Positions 1 to 6,793 of a stretch of DNA of 20,953 nt are shown piece after piece (within the stretch, counting starts at the first letter, position 1; each line of letters opens with the position of its first letter). The DNA lies in the NCBI GenBank assembly GCA_030838265.1, contig JAUTXA010000241.1, forward strand, positions 1 through 20,953, read 5' to 3'. The notes below the pieces were generated by a model. The model was not told the DNA's origin and searched no databases. It saw nothing but the letters and a program-made list of their open reading frames with translations. The translations under genes were made by a program, and so were the position numbers. The stretch is from Actinomycetota bacterium (GTDB lineage: Bacteria > Actinomycetota > Acidimicrobiia > Acidimicrobiales > BP-101).

Positions 1-974
1 ACCAGCGACGCGGTCGTCTGCTGGGAGTGGAAGATCCCGGTCTCGCCCTCGATCACCGTGTCGCGCACGCCGCCGGCGCCGTAGGCGATCACCGGCACGC
101 CGGCGGCCTGGGCCTCGACGGGCACGATGCCGAAGTCCTCCTCGCCCGGGAAGACCAAGGCCTGGCAGCGACGGTAGAGGTCGAGGAGCGTCGGGTCGTC
201 GACGTCGCCGAGGATCTCGATCCGGGGGTCGCCCGCCGCGGCCGCCTGCACGGCGGGCAGGTTGCGGCCCCCGCCGGCGACGACGAGGCGGACGCCCGCC
301 TGGTGGGCGGCGGCCACCGCCACCTCGGTCTGCTTGTAGGGGACGAGCCTCCCGGCGGCGAGAAAGAACGGCTCGCGCTCAACGGCTGCGTCTGGTCGGA
401 AGCGCTCGGTGTCGACCGGTGGCGGGATGACGGTGGCCTGCTGGTGCCACCAGTCGGTCACCCGGCGGGCCACGTGATGCGAGTTCACGGCCAGACCGGT
501 GAGCCGGGACGCGGCCCGCCTGTCGGCCGATCGCTGGCTGGCGGCGAAGACGTCGAGGGCCAGGGTCCCCGCTCTCCCGCCGATCTCGTTGGCCCGCATG
601 GCCGGTTCCCAGAGCCAGCGGGCTGGCGTGTGGGTGTACGACAGGACGGGCGCCCCCGAGCGGGGCCGGACGCGGTTGGCGAAGGCGTGATGGCTGGTGA
701 CGACCAGGTCGACATCGCCCAGGTCGAGCCTGGCCAGCGCCAGCGGCAGCAGGGGCAAGAGGTGGGCGTAGCTCCGGCCCCCGCGGTAGAGCGCCTGCAA
801 TTTCGAGGGCCGGATGTCGGCATGGCGCAGCGAGGGCGGCAAGGCCTCCCGGTCGACGACGGCGGCATGGATGGCGGCGTCGGGCCAGAGGTGATGGAAC
901 TGTTCGACCACCCGCTCCGATCCGCCGACCTCGGTGAAGCGCTCGTGGACGATCGCCACGCGCTGCTGCGTCAC
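1..974 (-). CDS. GT4-family glycosyltransferase, 3' end beyond window
   Basis: Retaining glycosyltransferase of the GT4 (glycosyltransferase group 1) family, expected to add a sugar from a nucleotide donor to a lipid-linked exopolysaccharide unit at the cytoplasmic face of the membrane. The open frame has no stop down to base 1, so about 323 residues are visible and the C-terminus is missing. Seen in order: an N-terminal Rossmann start (VAIVHERF), YTHTPARWLWEP, NSHHVARRVTDWW, the interdomain VIPPPVDTERF, GRLVPYKQ, and the donor-site EEDFGIVPVEAQ with the E-x7-E pair followed by VIAYGAGGVRDTV. The last motif resembles WbaZ-like mannosyltransferases, but the sugar cannot be assigned. I chose the GTG at 974 because it overlaps the upstream kinase stop as GTGA, typical of translational coupling. 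A GTG at 959 is the alternative start. It is the second gene of a leftward operon. Confidence 0.88.
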   Translation of the reverse strand, partial: MTQQRVAIVHERFTEVGGSERVVEQFHHLWPDAAIHAAVVDREALPPSLRHADIRPSKLQALYRGGRSYAHLLPLLPLALARLDLGDVDLVVTSHHAFANRVRPRSGAPVLSYTHTPARWLWEPAMRANEIGGRAGTLALDVFAASQRSADRRAASRLTGLAVNSHHVARRVTDWWHQQATVIPPPVDTERFRPDAAVEREPFFLAAGRLVPYKQTEVAVAAAHQAGVRLVVAGGGRNLPAVQAAAAGDPRIEILGDVDDPTLLDLYRRCQALVFPGEEDFGIVPVEAQAAGVPVIAYGAGGVRDTVIEGETGIFHSQQTTASL

Positions 975-2434
975 TCGGGTGTGGTCGTGACCACCGTCGA
1001 ACGGGTCCGTCCGTAGTAATAGGAGGGGCGGTTGCTGCGCTCGGTCTTGTTGACGACGATGCCCAGCGGGTTGCCGTGGACCTGTCGCACCCGCTCGATC
1101 AACGACTGCACCGCCCGCCGGCTGGTGGCCCTGGTGTCGAGGACGATCAAAGTGGCGTCGCACTGCGAGGCGATGGCCAGGGCGTCGGCGAAGTGGTCGA
1201 TGGCCGGCGTGTCGACGATGACCAGGTCGGTCCAGGTGAGGCTGGCGACCGCGTCGCGGAAGGCGCGGCCCCCGAGCAGCCCGGCGGGGTCGGGCACAGG
1301 TGAGCCGGCGGGAAGGAGCGACAGGTTGGGCGTGCCGGCCACCGGGTGGGCGGCGTCGGCCGGCGGCGTCCCGAAGAGGATGTCGCTGAGCCCCGGGGCG
1401 CGGGGCACGCCAAGCCGCTCGTCGAGGCTGGGCAGCCGCAGGTCGGCATCGATGAGGACGACCGGCATCTCGAGCCCGGCGATCGATCCCGCCAGATTGA
1501 TGGCCACGAACGACTTGCCGGCGCCGGCGTTGACGCTGACGATGGCGAGGGTCCGCAGCCTGGTCTCGGTCTGCATGAACATGAGGTGGGTGCGGAGGCT
1601 GCGGAACTCCTCGACCACCTCGGCGCTGGCGCTGCGCGGGATGCGGGCCAGGACGGGCAGGCCCGTGACCCTTGTGACCTCGTCCTGATCCTCGGGACGG
1701 AAGCGGTCGCTCATGGCCTCGAGGAGGACGACGAGCTCGGCATTGACGACGAAGGCGGCGAGCAGGGCGAGGACGGCGTCGCGCTTCGGGGTCGGGGCCA
1801 CCGGGCCCGGGATGGCGCGGGCCGGCGAGGCGATGGTGAGGCGGTCGGACGGGCGTAGCTGCCGGTCTGTCTCGGCCTGCACCAGGGCCTGGTAGCGGGC
1901 CTCGAGCACGGGACGCTGGGCGGACGAGGTGGGAAGCACCTGCAGCTGGGACTGGAGGTCGCTGATCTGGCGCTCGATGGGGGCGACGTCAGCCGCCAGC
2001 TGGGTGACCTGGCGATCCTGCACGGTGCCGACCAGGGCATCGGCCAGGCTCTGGGCCAGTCGCTCGGCCTCGCGGGCCGTGGGGCCGGTGGCGACCACGC
2101 TCAGGAAGCCGACGTCGGTCGAGGCCTGGGCTTTCGTCCGCTTGATGGCCTCGTTGACCGAGATGGTGAGGCCGGATCGGCGGACGGCGGTCTCGACGAC
2201 GGGCCGGGTGCGGGCCAGCTCGGCGTAGTTGCTGGCCAAGAAGACGGTGTCGTCCTTGGTGACGGCGTCGCCCGCTGCCGCCCGTCCTGACGTGACGGAC
2301 AGCAGCGTCGATGCCTCGAAGACCTCGTGGATGGTCGTGCTGCGCACGAACACGGCCGCGGCCACCGCCAGCGACGCAATGAGCACCCGCCACTTGCGGC
2401 GCCAGATGACGCGAAAGTGCTCAGCGAGATCCAC
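971..2434 (-). CDS. Wzz-type polysaccharide co-polymerase fused to BY-kinase
   Basis: Inner-membrane protein that sets polysaccharide chain length and carries a cytoplasmic bacterial tyrosine kinase; 487 residues. Residues 1-240 form the Wzz part: a membrane helix at about 17-31, an extracytoplasmic helical region with coiled-coil character (about 120-190), a proline-rich stretch before the second helix (IPGPVAPTP), and a helix at about 219-238. Residues 275-470 are the P-loop kinase: Walker A NAGAGKS (302-308, where GEGKS is more usual), Walker A' VLIDADLR (327-333) and Walker B LVIVDTP (404-410). The C-terminus has a Tyr cluster (Tyr472-474) suited to autophosphorylation. Fusion of both halves is the usual proteobacterial layout and also occurs in Actinobacteria. 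The start is GTG with no clear Shine-Dalgarno, but a TACCCT box lies 8 bases upstream. It overlaps the downstream glycosyltransferase by 4 bases. Confidence 0.93.
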   Translation of the reverse strand: MDLAEHFRVIWRRKWRVLIASLAVAAAVFVRSTTIHEVFEASTLLSVTSGRAAAGDAVTKDDTVFLASNYAELARTRPVVETAVRRSGLTISVNEAIKRTKAQASTDVGFLSVVATGPTAREAERLAQSLADALVGTVQDRQVTQLAADVAPIERQISDLQSQLQVLPTSSAQRPVLEARYQALVQAETDRQLRPSDRLTIASPARAIPGPVAPTPKRDAVLALLAAFVVNAELVVLLEAMSDRFRPEDQDEVTRVTGLPVLARIPRSASAEVVEEFRSLRTHLMFMQTETRLRTLAIVSVNAGAGKSFVAINLAGSIAGLEMPVVLIDADLRLPSLDERLGVPRAPGLSDILFGTPPADAAHPVAGTPNLSLLPAGSPVPDPAGLLGGRAFRDAVASLTWTDLVIVDTPAIDHFADALAIASQCDATLIVLDTRATSRRAVQSLIERVRQVHGNPLGIVVNKTERSNRPSYYYGRTRSTVVTTTPE

Positions 2435-2499
2435 GCGTGGGCAGGGTACCTGCTCAGAGACCCGCGGGCAGCGAGCCGGCTCTCTACCCTGGAGCCGGC
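2435..2499. promoter_or_regulatory. Divergent promoter region of the exopolysaccharide locus
   Basis: These 65 bases separate the leftward kinase operon from the rightward ligase operon, so they must hold both promoters unless transcription enters from elsewhere. A TACCCT box lies on the plus strand at 2485-2490, 9 bases before the ligase ATG, and another on the minus strand at 2448-2443, 8 bases before the kinase GTG. A perfect 5-bp inverted repeat with a 3-base centre lies at 2441-2453 (GCAGG-GTA-CCTGC) and covers the minus-strand box, as an operator might. GAGCCGGC is repeated at 2473-2480 and 2492-2499. Assigning these as promoter elements is inference. Confidence 0.45.
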
Positions 2500-3840
2500 A
2501 TGGCCGCCCTGACCCTCAGAAAACCGGAGCGCGCCGGGACTGCCATCGTGGTCGGCGCCAACGTCGCCCTGGCCGGGCTGCTCCTCGCCGGGCTCGGTCC
2601 GGCGGCCGTGCTGCTGGCCTTGCTGGTGCCTGCCGGCCTGGCCCTCGTCCAGCGCCCGCAGCGTGGCCTGCTGGCCTTGGCCGCTCTGGCCCCCTTCAAC
2701 GGCCTGCTGATCATCGCCCCCGTCCCGGCCGCCGCCAAGGGCTGGAAAGAAGCGCTCGTCGTCGTCACGCTGGCCGCCACCTTCCTGGCCCCGGCCGAGG
2801 CCAGGGCCCCGGCCAAACGACCGCTGCCGATGTGGGCGCCGGCGGTGGCCGGGCTGATCATCGTCGGCATCCTCTCCGGCCTGGCCGTGGGCGGGCTGCA
2901 GGCCGTGGTGGGCGTGAAGATCGCCTTCTTCTATGTGCTCCTGGCGTGGGCCGTGTGGCGGTGTCCCCTCGATGCCAAGGAGCGCGACCGCCTGGTCACC
3001 ATCTTGATGGTGGCCGGGGTGCTGACCTCGGCGTACGGCCTGCTGCAGCAGCTTCTGGGCGCGCCCCGGCTGGCAGCCATGGGCTACCCCTATGACGAGA
3101 CCATCCGGTTCGCGGGCGGCTTCCTGCGCTCCTTCTCGTCGTTCAACCAGCCCTTCCCGTTCGGGTTCTTCGTGATGCTCGTGGTCCTCATCGGGATTCC
3201 CCAGGCCCTGAGCGAGCCGGGCCGTCTTCGCAACCGGCTCTTCTTGCTGTGCCTGCCGCTGTTCGGCCTGGCCATCCTCTCGACGATCGTGCGGGCCGCC
3301 TGGCTGGGGCTGGCCGTGGGCGTGGCCTGGCTCGGGTCGCACCGCTACCGCATCCTGCTCCTCGCCATCCCCGTAGGGGTGGTGGCGCTGGCCTTTCTTC
3401 CCCATGACGTGTCGACGGCCGCCCTGTCGTCGTCGAGCACCTCGGAGCGCACCGCCGGGTGGCGAGCCAACGTGACCCGGGCCCAAGCCAACCCACTGGG
3501 TGTCGGTGTCGGGGCCAGCGGCAGCGCGTCGGCCAAGGTGGCCACGCTGCAGCGCTCGAGCGCCAACACCTACCAGCCCGACAACTACTACTTCAAGACG
3601 CTCCTCGAGCTCGGCGTGGTCGGCCTGTGGTTTCTCATCCTGTTGCTGTTCGGGGCCTTCTCGGCCACCCGCCGAGCGGCGTTCCGCCTCGAGGGCCGAG
3701 ACGCGGCCCTGGCCTCGGGCGTGGCCGCGTCGGTGCTGGCCGCGGTGGTGGCCTGCTTCGTCGCCACCTACTTCGAGATCTTCCCCATGGACCTGCTCTT
3801 CTGGCTCCTGCTCGCGGTGGTGGCGACCTGCGAAGTCTGA
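2500..3840 (+). CDS. O-antigen ligase / Wzy_C-type polysaccharide polymerase
   Basis: Polytopic membrane protein of the O-antigen ligase/polymerase superfamily, 446 residues, expected to join or transfer polysaccharide repeat units on the outer face of the cytoplasmic membrane. It is almost entirely hydrophobic segments, roughly ten or more helices. The long extracytoplasmic loop typical of the family follows RAAWLGLAVG. It contains NPLGVGVG and, before the last helices, NYYFKTLLELGVVGLWF, matching the family pattern of an Asn/His-Tyr motif followed by E-x-G-x-x-G. I chose the ATG at 2500 because the protein then begins just before the first helix, with GGAG 5 bases upstream. The frame is open upstream to 2437 but adds only a Pro/Arg-rich stretch. 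Whether it acts as polymerase (Wzy) or ligase cannot be told from sequence. It leads the rightward unit with the next glycosyltransferase. Confidence 0.85.
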   Translation: MAALTLRKPERAGTAIVVGANVALAGLLLAGLGPAAVLLALLVPAGLALVQRPQRGLLALAALAPFNGLLIIAPVPAAAKGWKEALVVVTLAATFLAPAEARAPAKRPLPMWAPAVAGLIIVGILSGLAVGGLQAVVGVKIAFFYVLLAWAVWRCPLDAKERDRLVTILMVAGVLTSAYGLLQQLLGAPRLAAMGYPYDETIRFAGGFLRSFSSFNQPFPFGFFVMLVVLIGIPQALSEPGRLRNRLFLLCLPLFGLAILSTIVRAAWLGLAVGVAWLGSHRYRILLLAIPVGVVALAFLPHDVSTAALSSSSTSERTAGWRANVTRAQANPLGVGVGASGSASAKVATLQRSSANTYQPDNYYFKTLLELGVVGLWFLILLLFGAFSATRRAAFRLEGRDAALASGVAASVLAAVVACFVATYFEIFPMDLLFWLLLAVVATCEV

Positions 3841-3845
3841 TCGCC

Positions 3846-4871
3846 ATGAACGGCCTGGCCCTGCGGCCCGGCGGGACGGGCGTGCAGACCTACATCCGGG
3901 AGCTGGTCAGGGCCATGGCCCGCGCCGATCGGGTCGACATCGCGGTCGTGGTGCAGGCCGACGCCGCGGCCGAGCTTCCTCCCGGCGTCGAGGCCCGCGT
4001 TCGCCCCGTGGCCGCCGGTGTGCGCCGGGCCATCGAGGGCCTGCGGTCGTTGGGGCCCGCCGACCTGGTGCACGGGCTCGATGTCGACCTGCCGCGGCGG
4101 TCGACGGTGCCGACCGTGGCGACCGTCCACGATCTGTCGGTGTTCGACGTGCCATGGGCCTTCTCGAAGCGGCGCGCCACAGCCGAGCGGGCCATCGTCA
4201 GCGCGTCGTTGCGGCGGGCGGACGCCATCATCGCCGTGTCGGCCTTCACCGCCGAGCGGGCGCTGGCCCTGGTGGGACGGGAGGCCACCGTGGTGCACGA
4301 GGCCCCGTCCCCCGCGTTTGCCCAACCCGACGCCGCTGCCGTCGAGCGGGTGAGGGCGGCCTACGGATTGCCTGCGGTGTTCGTCTTCCACGTCGGCACG
4401 GTCGAGCCCCGCAAGGACATCGCGTCCTTGGCGGCCGCCGCCCGTCTGGCCGGGCTCCCGCTGGTGCTGGCCGGCGCCATCCCCGACGTCAGGCTCGTCC
4501 CCCCGGGCGTGCGGGCCCTCGGCTACGTGCCGTTCGCCGACCTGGCCGCCCTGTACGGGGCGGCGACGGTGGTGGCCTATCCGTCGCGCTACGAGGGCTT
4601 CGGGCTGCCGCCGCTCGAGGCCATGGCCTGCGGTGCGCCGGTGGTGGCCAGCGCCGTCACCTCGCTGCCCGAAGTGCTGGGTGACGGGGCTGAGCTGGTG
4701 GCCGCCGGCGACGTCGACGCGTGGGCCTCAGCCCTCGGCCGGCTCGCTGCCGACGACGAGGCGCGTCGTGAGCTGGCGGCGCGGGGCCGACGACGAGCCG
4801 CTTCCTTCACGTGGGACGCCACGGCGGCGGCCACGCTCGAGGTCTACGCCGGCCTCGGGATCAGCGTGTGA
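3846..4871 (+). CDS. GT4-family glycosyltransferase
   Basis: Cytoplasmic or membrane-associated retaining glycosyltransferase, 341 residues from the ATG. Seen: the N-terminal glycine loop RPGGTGVQTYIREL, the central VATVHDLSVFD, AIIAVSAFTAERAL, the C-terminal domain opening VFHVGTVEPRKD, and the nucleotide-sugar motif YEGFGLPPLEAMACGAPVV with its E-x7-E pair. The length is slightly short for the family (about 350-380). The annotated ATG lies 5 bases after the ligase stop, but it cuts the first beta strand. In the same frame the codons for LRSLIA lie directly upstream, so initiation at CTG 3828 or CTG 3837, overlapping the end of the ligase gene, would give a more typical N-terminus. No ATG or GTG exists there. 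The gene is probably co-translated with the ligase. Donor and acceptor sugars are unknown. Confidence 0.9.
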   Translation: MNGLALRPGGTGVQTYIRELVRAMARADRVDIAVVVQADAAAELPPGVEARVRPVAAGVRRAIEGLRSLGPADLVHGLDVDLPRRSTVPTVATVHDLSVFDVPWAFSKRRATAERAIVSASLRRADAIIAVSAFTAERALALVGREATVVHEAPSPAFAQPDAAAVERVRAAYGLPAVFVFHVGTVEPRKDIASLAAAARLAGLPLVLAGAIPDVRLVPPGVRALGYVPFADLAALYGAATVVAYPSRYEGFGLPPLEAMACGAPVVASAVTSLPEVLGDGAELVAAGDVDAWASALGRLAADDEARRELAARGRRRAASFTWDATAAATLEVYAGLGISV

Positions 4872-4887
4872 CGTCGCAGTGCGTTGG

Positions 4888-6708
4888 TCAGCCCTGGGTG
4901 TGGGCCACGATGGCCCGGGCGATGTCCCATCCGCCCCAGTAGGCCGACGAGGGCATGGCCGGTGCCGGCTGGCCGTTGAGGCCGAACCCGTGCAGGCCGC
5001 CCCATCCGTCGAGGACGAAGCCGCCGCTGCCGTCAGCCAGGAGGGTGAGGCCGCGGGCGATGTCCCAACCCTTCCAGTAGGCGCCGGTGTCGAAGCCGGC
5101 GGGGGCCTTGTTGTGGCCGATGGCGAAGGGGTGCACGCCGCCCCATCCGTCGAGGACGTAGCCGCCGGTGCCGTCGGGGAGGATGGTGACACTGCGGGCG
5201 ATGGCCCAGCCCTTCCAGTACGGAAGGCCGGAGACGTCGGGGGGCAGCGGGTTCGAGCCGATGGCGAAGGGGTGCAGACCGCCCCAGCCGTCGAGGACGT
5301 AGCCACCGGTGCCGTCGGGCAGGAGGGCGATGCTGCGGGCGATGTCCCAGCCCTTCCAGTAGGCGGTGTGGGTGGGGGCCGGTGCCGCCGCCGTTCCGGT
5401 CGTGAAGGGGTGCAGTCCGCCCCAGCCGTCGAGGACGAGGCCGCCGCTGCCGTCGGGCAGCATGGCCATCCCGCGGGCGATGTCCCAGCCCTTCCAATAG
5501 GCGCCAGTGGTCGGAGCAGCCTCGTCACCGAAGGGGTGCAGGCCGCCCCAGCCGTCGAGCACGAGGCCCGAGGTCGAGGGACCGGTCGGCGCAGGCGGCG
5601 CAGGCGGGACGACGGGCAGGGTGCCGACCCCGGTGCCGGCGATGGGCGTGGCCATGGCGGCGGTGAAGGTGGCGAGGGCCGGCTTGGGGGTGAAGTTCTG
5701 GCGGATGAGGCCGAAGTTCTGCTCGACGTCGAGCGGGTTGGTCCCGGCGTCGCGATGTGAGTACCAGAACAGGGGCCCGGCCCACGACCACTTGGTGATG
5801 GCGTCATAGCCGTCGTGGGCGACCTGGGCCTGCTTGGTCTCCGAGACGGCAACGGCGTTGGTGCCGGTGGGTGCCCCGAACTCGGTGCCCCAGATCTTCT
5901 TGGCCCCGTCGCCGTGGGCGACCATGAGGTCGTGCAGCTGGGGCATCCGGTAGAAGGTGTTCCACGACGCCGTGCTCGGGTCCATCGGCAGGGCCGGGTA
6001 GCTGTAGGGATGGATGGCCACGGCGTCGAAGCTCGACTGCACGCCGGCGGCGTAGATGCGGGTGAGGAAGGTGAGCGGCGAGATCGAGTTGGTGCTGTCG
6101 GTGGCGGGGGACATGCCCGCGCTCAGGACGGTGGCGCTCGGATCGACCAGGTGGACGGCATCGCCGGCCGCCTTCAGCAGCGAGGCGTAGGCCGCGGCGT
6201 TGGGACCCGAGGCCCAGAAGTTGGGGATGTTGGGCTCGTTCCAGATCTCCCAGTGCTTGACGCCCTGGCCGGAGTAGCGCTGCACGGCGGCCCGCACGAA
6301 GTTGGCGAAGTCGGCGGGGTTGCTCGGCGGGGTCTTGTCGCTGGTGCCAGCGGCGCGGGCCCACGGCGGGGTGTAGGCGGGGAGAGCCAGGACCTGCAGG
6401 CCGCGGGCCTGGGCGGCGTGCACGGCACGGTCGGTGGCGTACCAGTTGAAGTTGCCCTTGGTGTTCTCGACCGAGTTCCAGTCGAAGTCGAAGCGGACCC
6501 AATGGGCGCCAGTGGCGGCCATGGCGTCGAGGTCCTTGGCCAGGTCGGCGTCGCTCTCCCACAGGATGCCGCCGCCGGGGGCGAACCCGGCCCGGCTACC
6601 GACGGTCAGGGTGGCGGACGACGCGGCCCCGGCCCCCCCGACGGCCAGGACGACCGACGTGGAGACGAGCGCGAAGAAGGAGACCAGAAGGTGAAGGGTT
6701 CGCCGCAT
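4888..6708 (-). CDS. Secreted clan-A glycoside hydrolase with five C-terminal repeats
   Basis: Predicted secreted endoglycosidase, 606 residues. Residues 1-29 are a signal peptide (MRRT n-region, hydrophobic core, cut near GAGAAS). Residues about 40-355 form a (beta/alpha)8 barrel of the GH39/GH5-like clan A. WNEP at 156-159 gives Glu158 as acid/base, and GTEFG at 274-278 gives Glu276 as nucleophile; HPYSY at 233-237 also fits clan A. The closest functional model I know is PslG of Pseudomonas, which cuts its own exopolysaccharide. After a Pro-rich linker (363-377) come five repeats. It converges on the exopolysaccharide glycosyltransferase gene with a 16-base gap, so it may trim or release that polymer. 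The start has GAGG only 2 bases before the ATG, but the ATG is needed for the basic n-region. Substrate is not deducible. Confidence 0.88.
   Translation of the reverse strand: MRRTLHLLVSFFALVSTSVVLAVGGAGAASSATLTVGSRAGFAPGGGILWESDADLAKDLDAMAATGAHWVRFDFDWNSVENTKGNFNWYATDRAVHAAQARGLQVLALPAYTPPWARAAGTSDKTPPSNPADFANFVRAAVQRYSGQGVKHWEIWNEPNIPNFWASGPNAAAYASLLKAAGDAVHLVDPSATVLSAGMSPATDSTNSISPLTFLTRIYAAGVQSSFDAVAIHPYSYPALPMDPSTASWNTFYRMPQLHDLMVAHGDGAKKIWGTEFGAPTGTNAVAVSETKQAQVAHDGYDAITKWSWAGPLFWYSHRDAGTNPLDVEQNFGLIRQNFTPKPALATFTAAMATPIAGTGVGTLPVVPPAPPAPTGPSTSGLVLDGWGGLHPFGDEAAPTTGAYWKGWDIARGMAMLPDGSGGLVLDGWGGLHPFTTGTAAAPAPTHTAYWKGWDIARSIALLPDGTGGYVLDGWGGLHPFAIGSNPLPPDVSGLPYWKGWAIARSVTILPDGTGGYVLDGWGGVHPFAIGHNKAPAGFDTGAYWKGWDIARGLTLLADGSGGFVLDGWGGLHGFGLNGQPAPAMPSSAYWGGWDIARAIVAHTQG
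4891..5571 (-). repeat. Five tandem GWGG/YWKGWDIAR protein repeats
   Basis: The C-terminal 227 residues of the secreted hydrolase consist of five copies of a unit starting VLDGWGGLHPF and ending YWKGWDIARS plus LLPDGTGGY. VLDGWGG begins at residues 383, 425, 471, 518 and 565, so the period is 42 to 47 residues. The variable part lies between HPF and YWKGW. Repeat 5 diverges most (HGFGLNG, YWGGWDIA) and ends the protein without the LLPDG segment. The regular Trp and Gly pattern with a short period suggests a beta-propeller or beta-solenoid blade, perhaps a polysaccharide or cell-wall binding module. I recall similar repeats in secreted proteins of Acidimicrobiia but know no described function. 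Confidence 0.9.
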
Positions 6709-6714
6709 TTCCTC

Positions 6715-6737
6715 GGGGGGGTGGGGCCCGGGGTGGG
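6715..6737 (+). other. G-quadruplex-type motif upstream of the hydrolase start
   Basis: Plus-strand G-runs of 7, 4, 4 and 3 bases are separated by T, CCC and T, which fits the G3+ quadruplex pattern with very short loops. It lies 7 bases upstream of the hydrolase ATG (6708, minus strand). The G-rich strand is therefore the template strand and the mRNA leader is C-rich. A structure here could slow RNA polymerase just before the coding region. Function is inference. Confidence 0.5.
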
Positions 6738-6775
6738 CCCGCAGTCAATGCAATGTGTCGGCGCGAGGGCTCCGA

Positions 6776-6792
6776 TCCTTTAGCCCGAAGGA
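6776..6792 (-). terminator. Weak hairpin after the MFS gene
   Basis: Read on the minus strand, TCCTT-cgggcta-AAGGA forms a 5-bp stem with a 7-base loop just after the MFS stop codon (6796-6794). An overlapping imperfect palindrome around ACTAGT at 6789-6801 includes the stop itself, so the two folds would compete. There is no U-tract. It may separate the MFS gene from the hydrolase gene downstream. Confidence 0.3.
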
Positions 6793-6793
6793 A

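Noticed and set aside
27..1016. Long plus-strand open frame opposite the first glycosyltransferase
   Set aside because: Its translation is Gly/Arg/Asp-rich low-complexity text without family motifs, while the minus strand encodes a clear GT4 enzyme. It is an antisense shadow caused by high GC.
2101..3486. 461-codon minus-strand frame across the ligase gene
   Set aside because: It runs through the divergent promoter region, has no recognisable domain, and is full of His/Gly/Gln typical of antisense of hydrophobic genes.
4891..5571. Regular DNA repeat of about 140 bases as a mobile or CRISPR-like element
   Set aside because: The repeats are in frame and conserved at the protein level (period 42-47 residues); they are a protein repeat domain.
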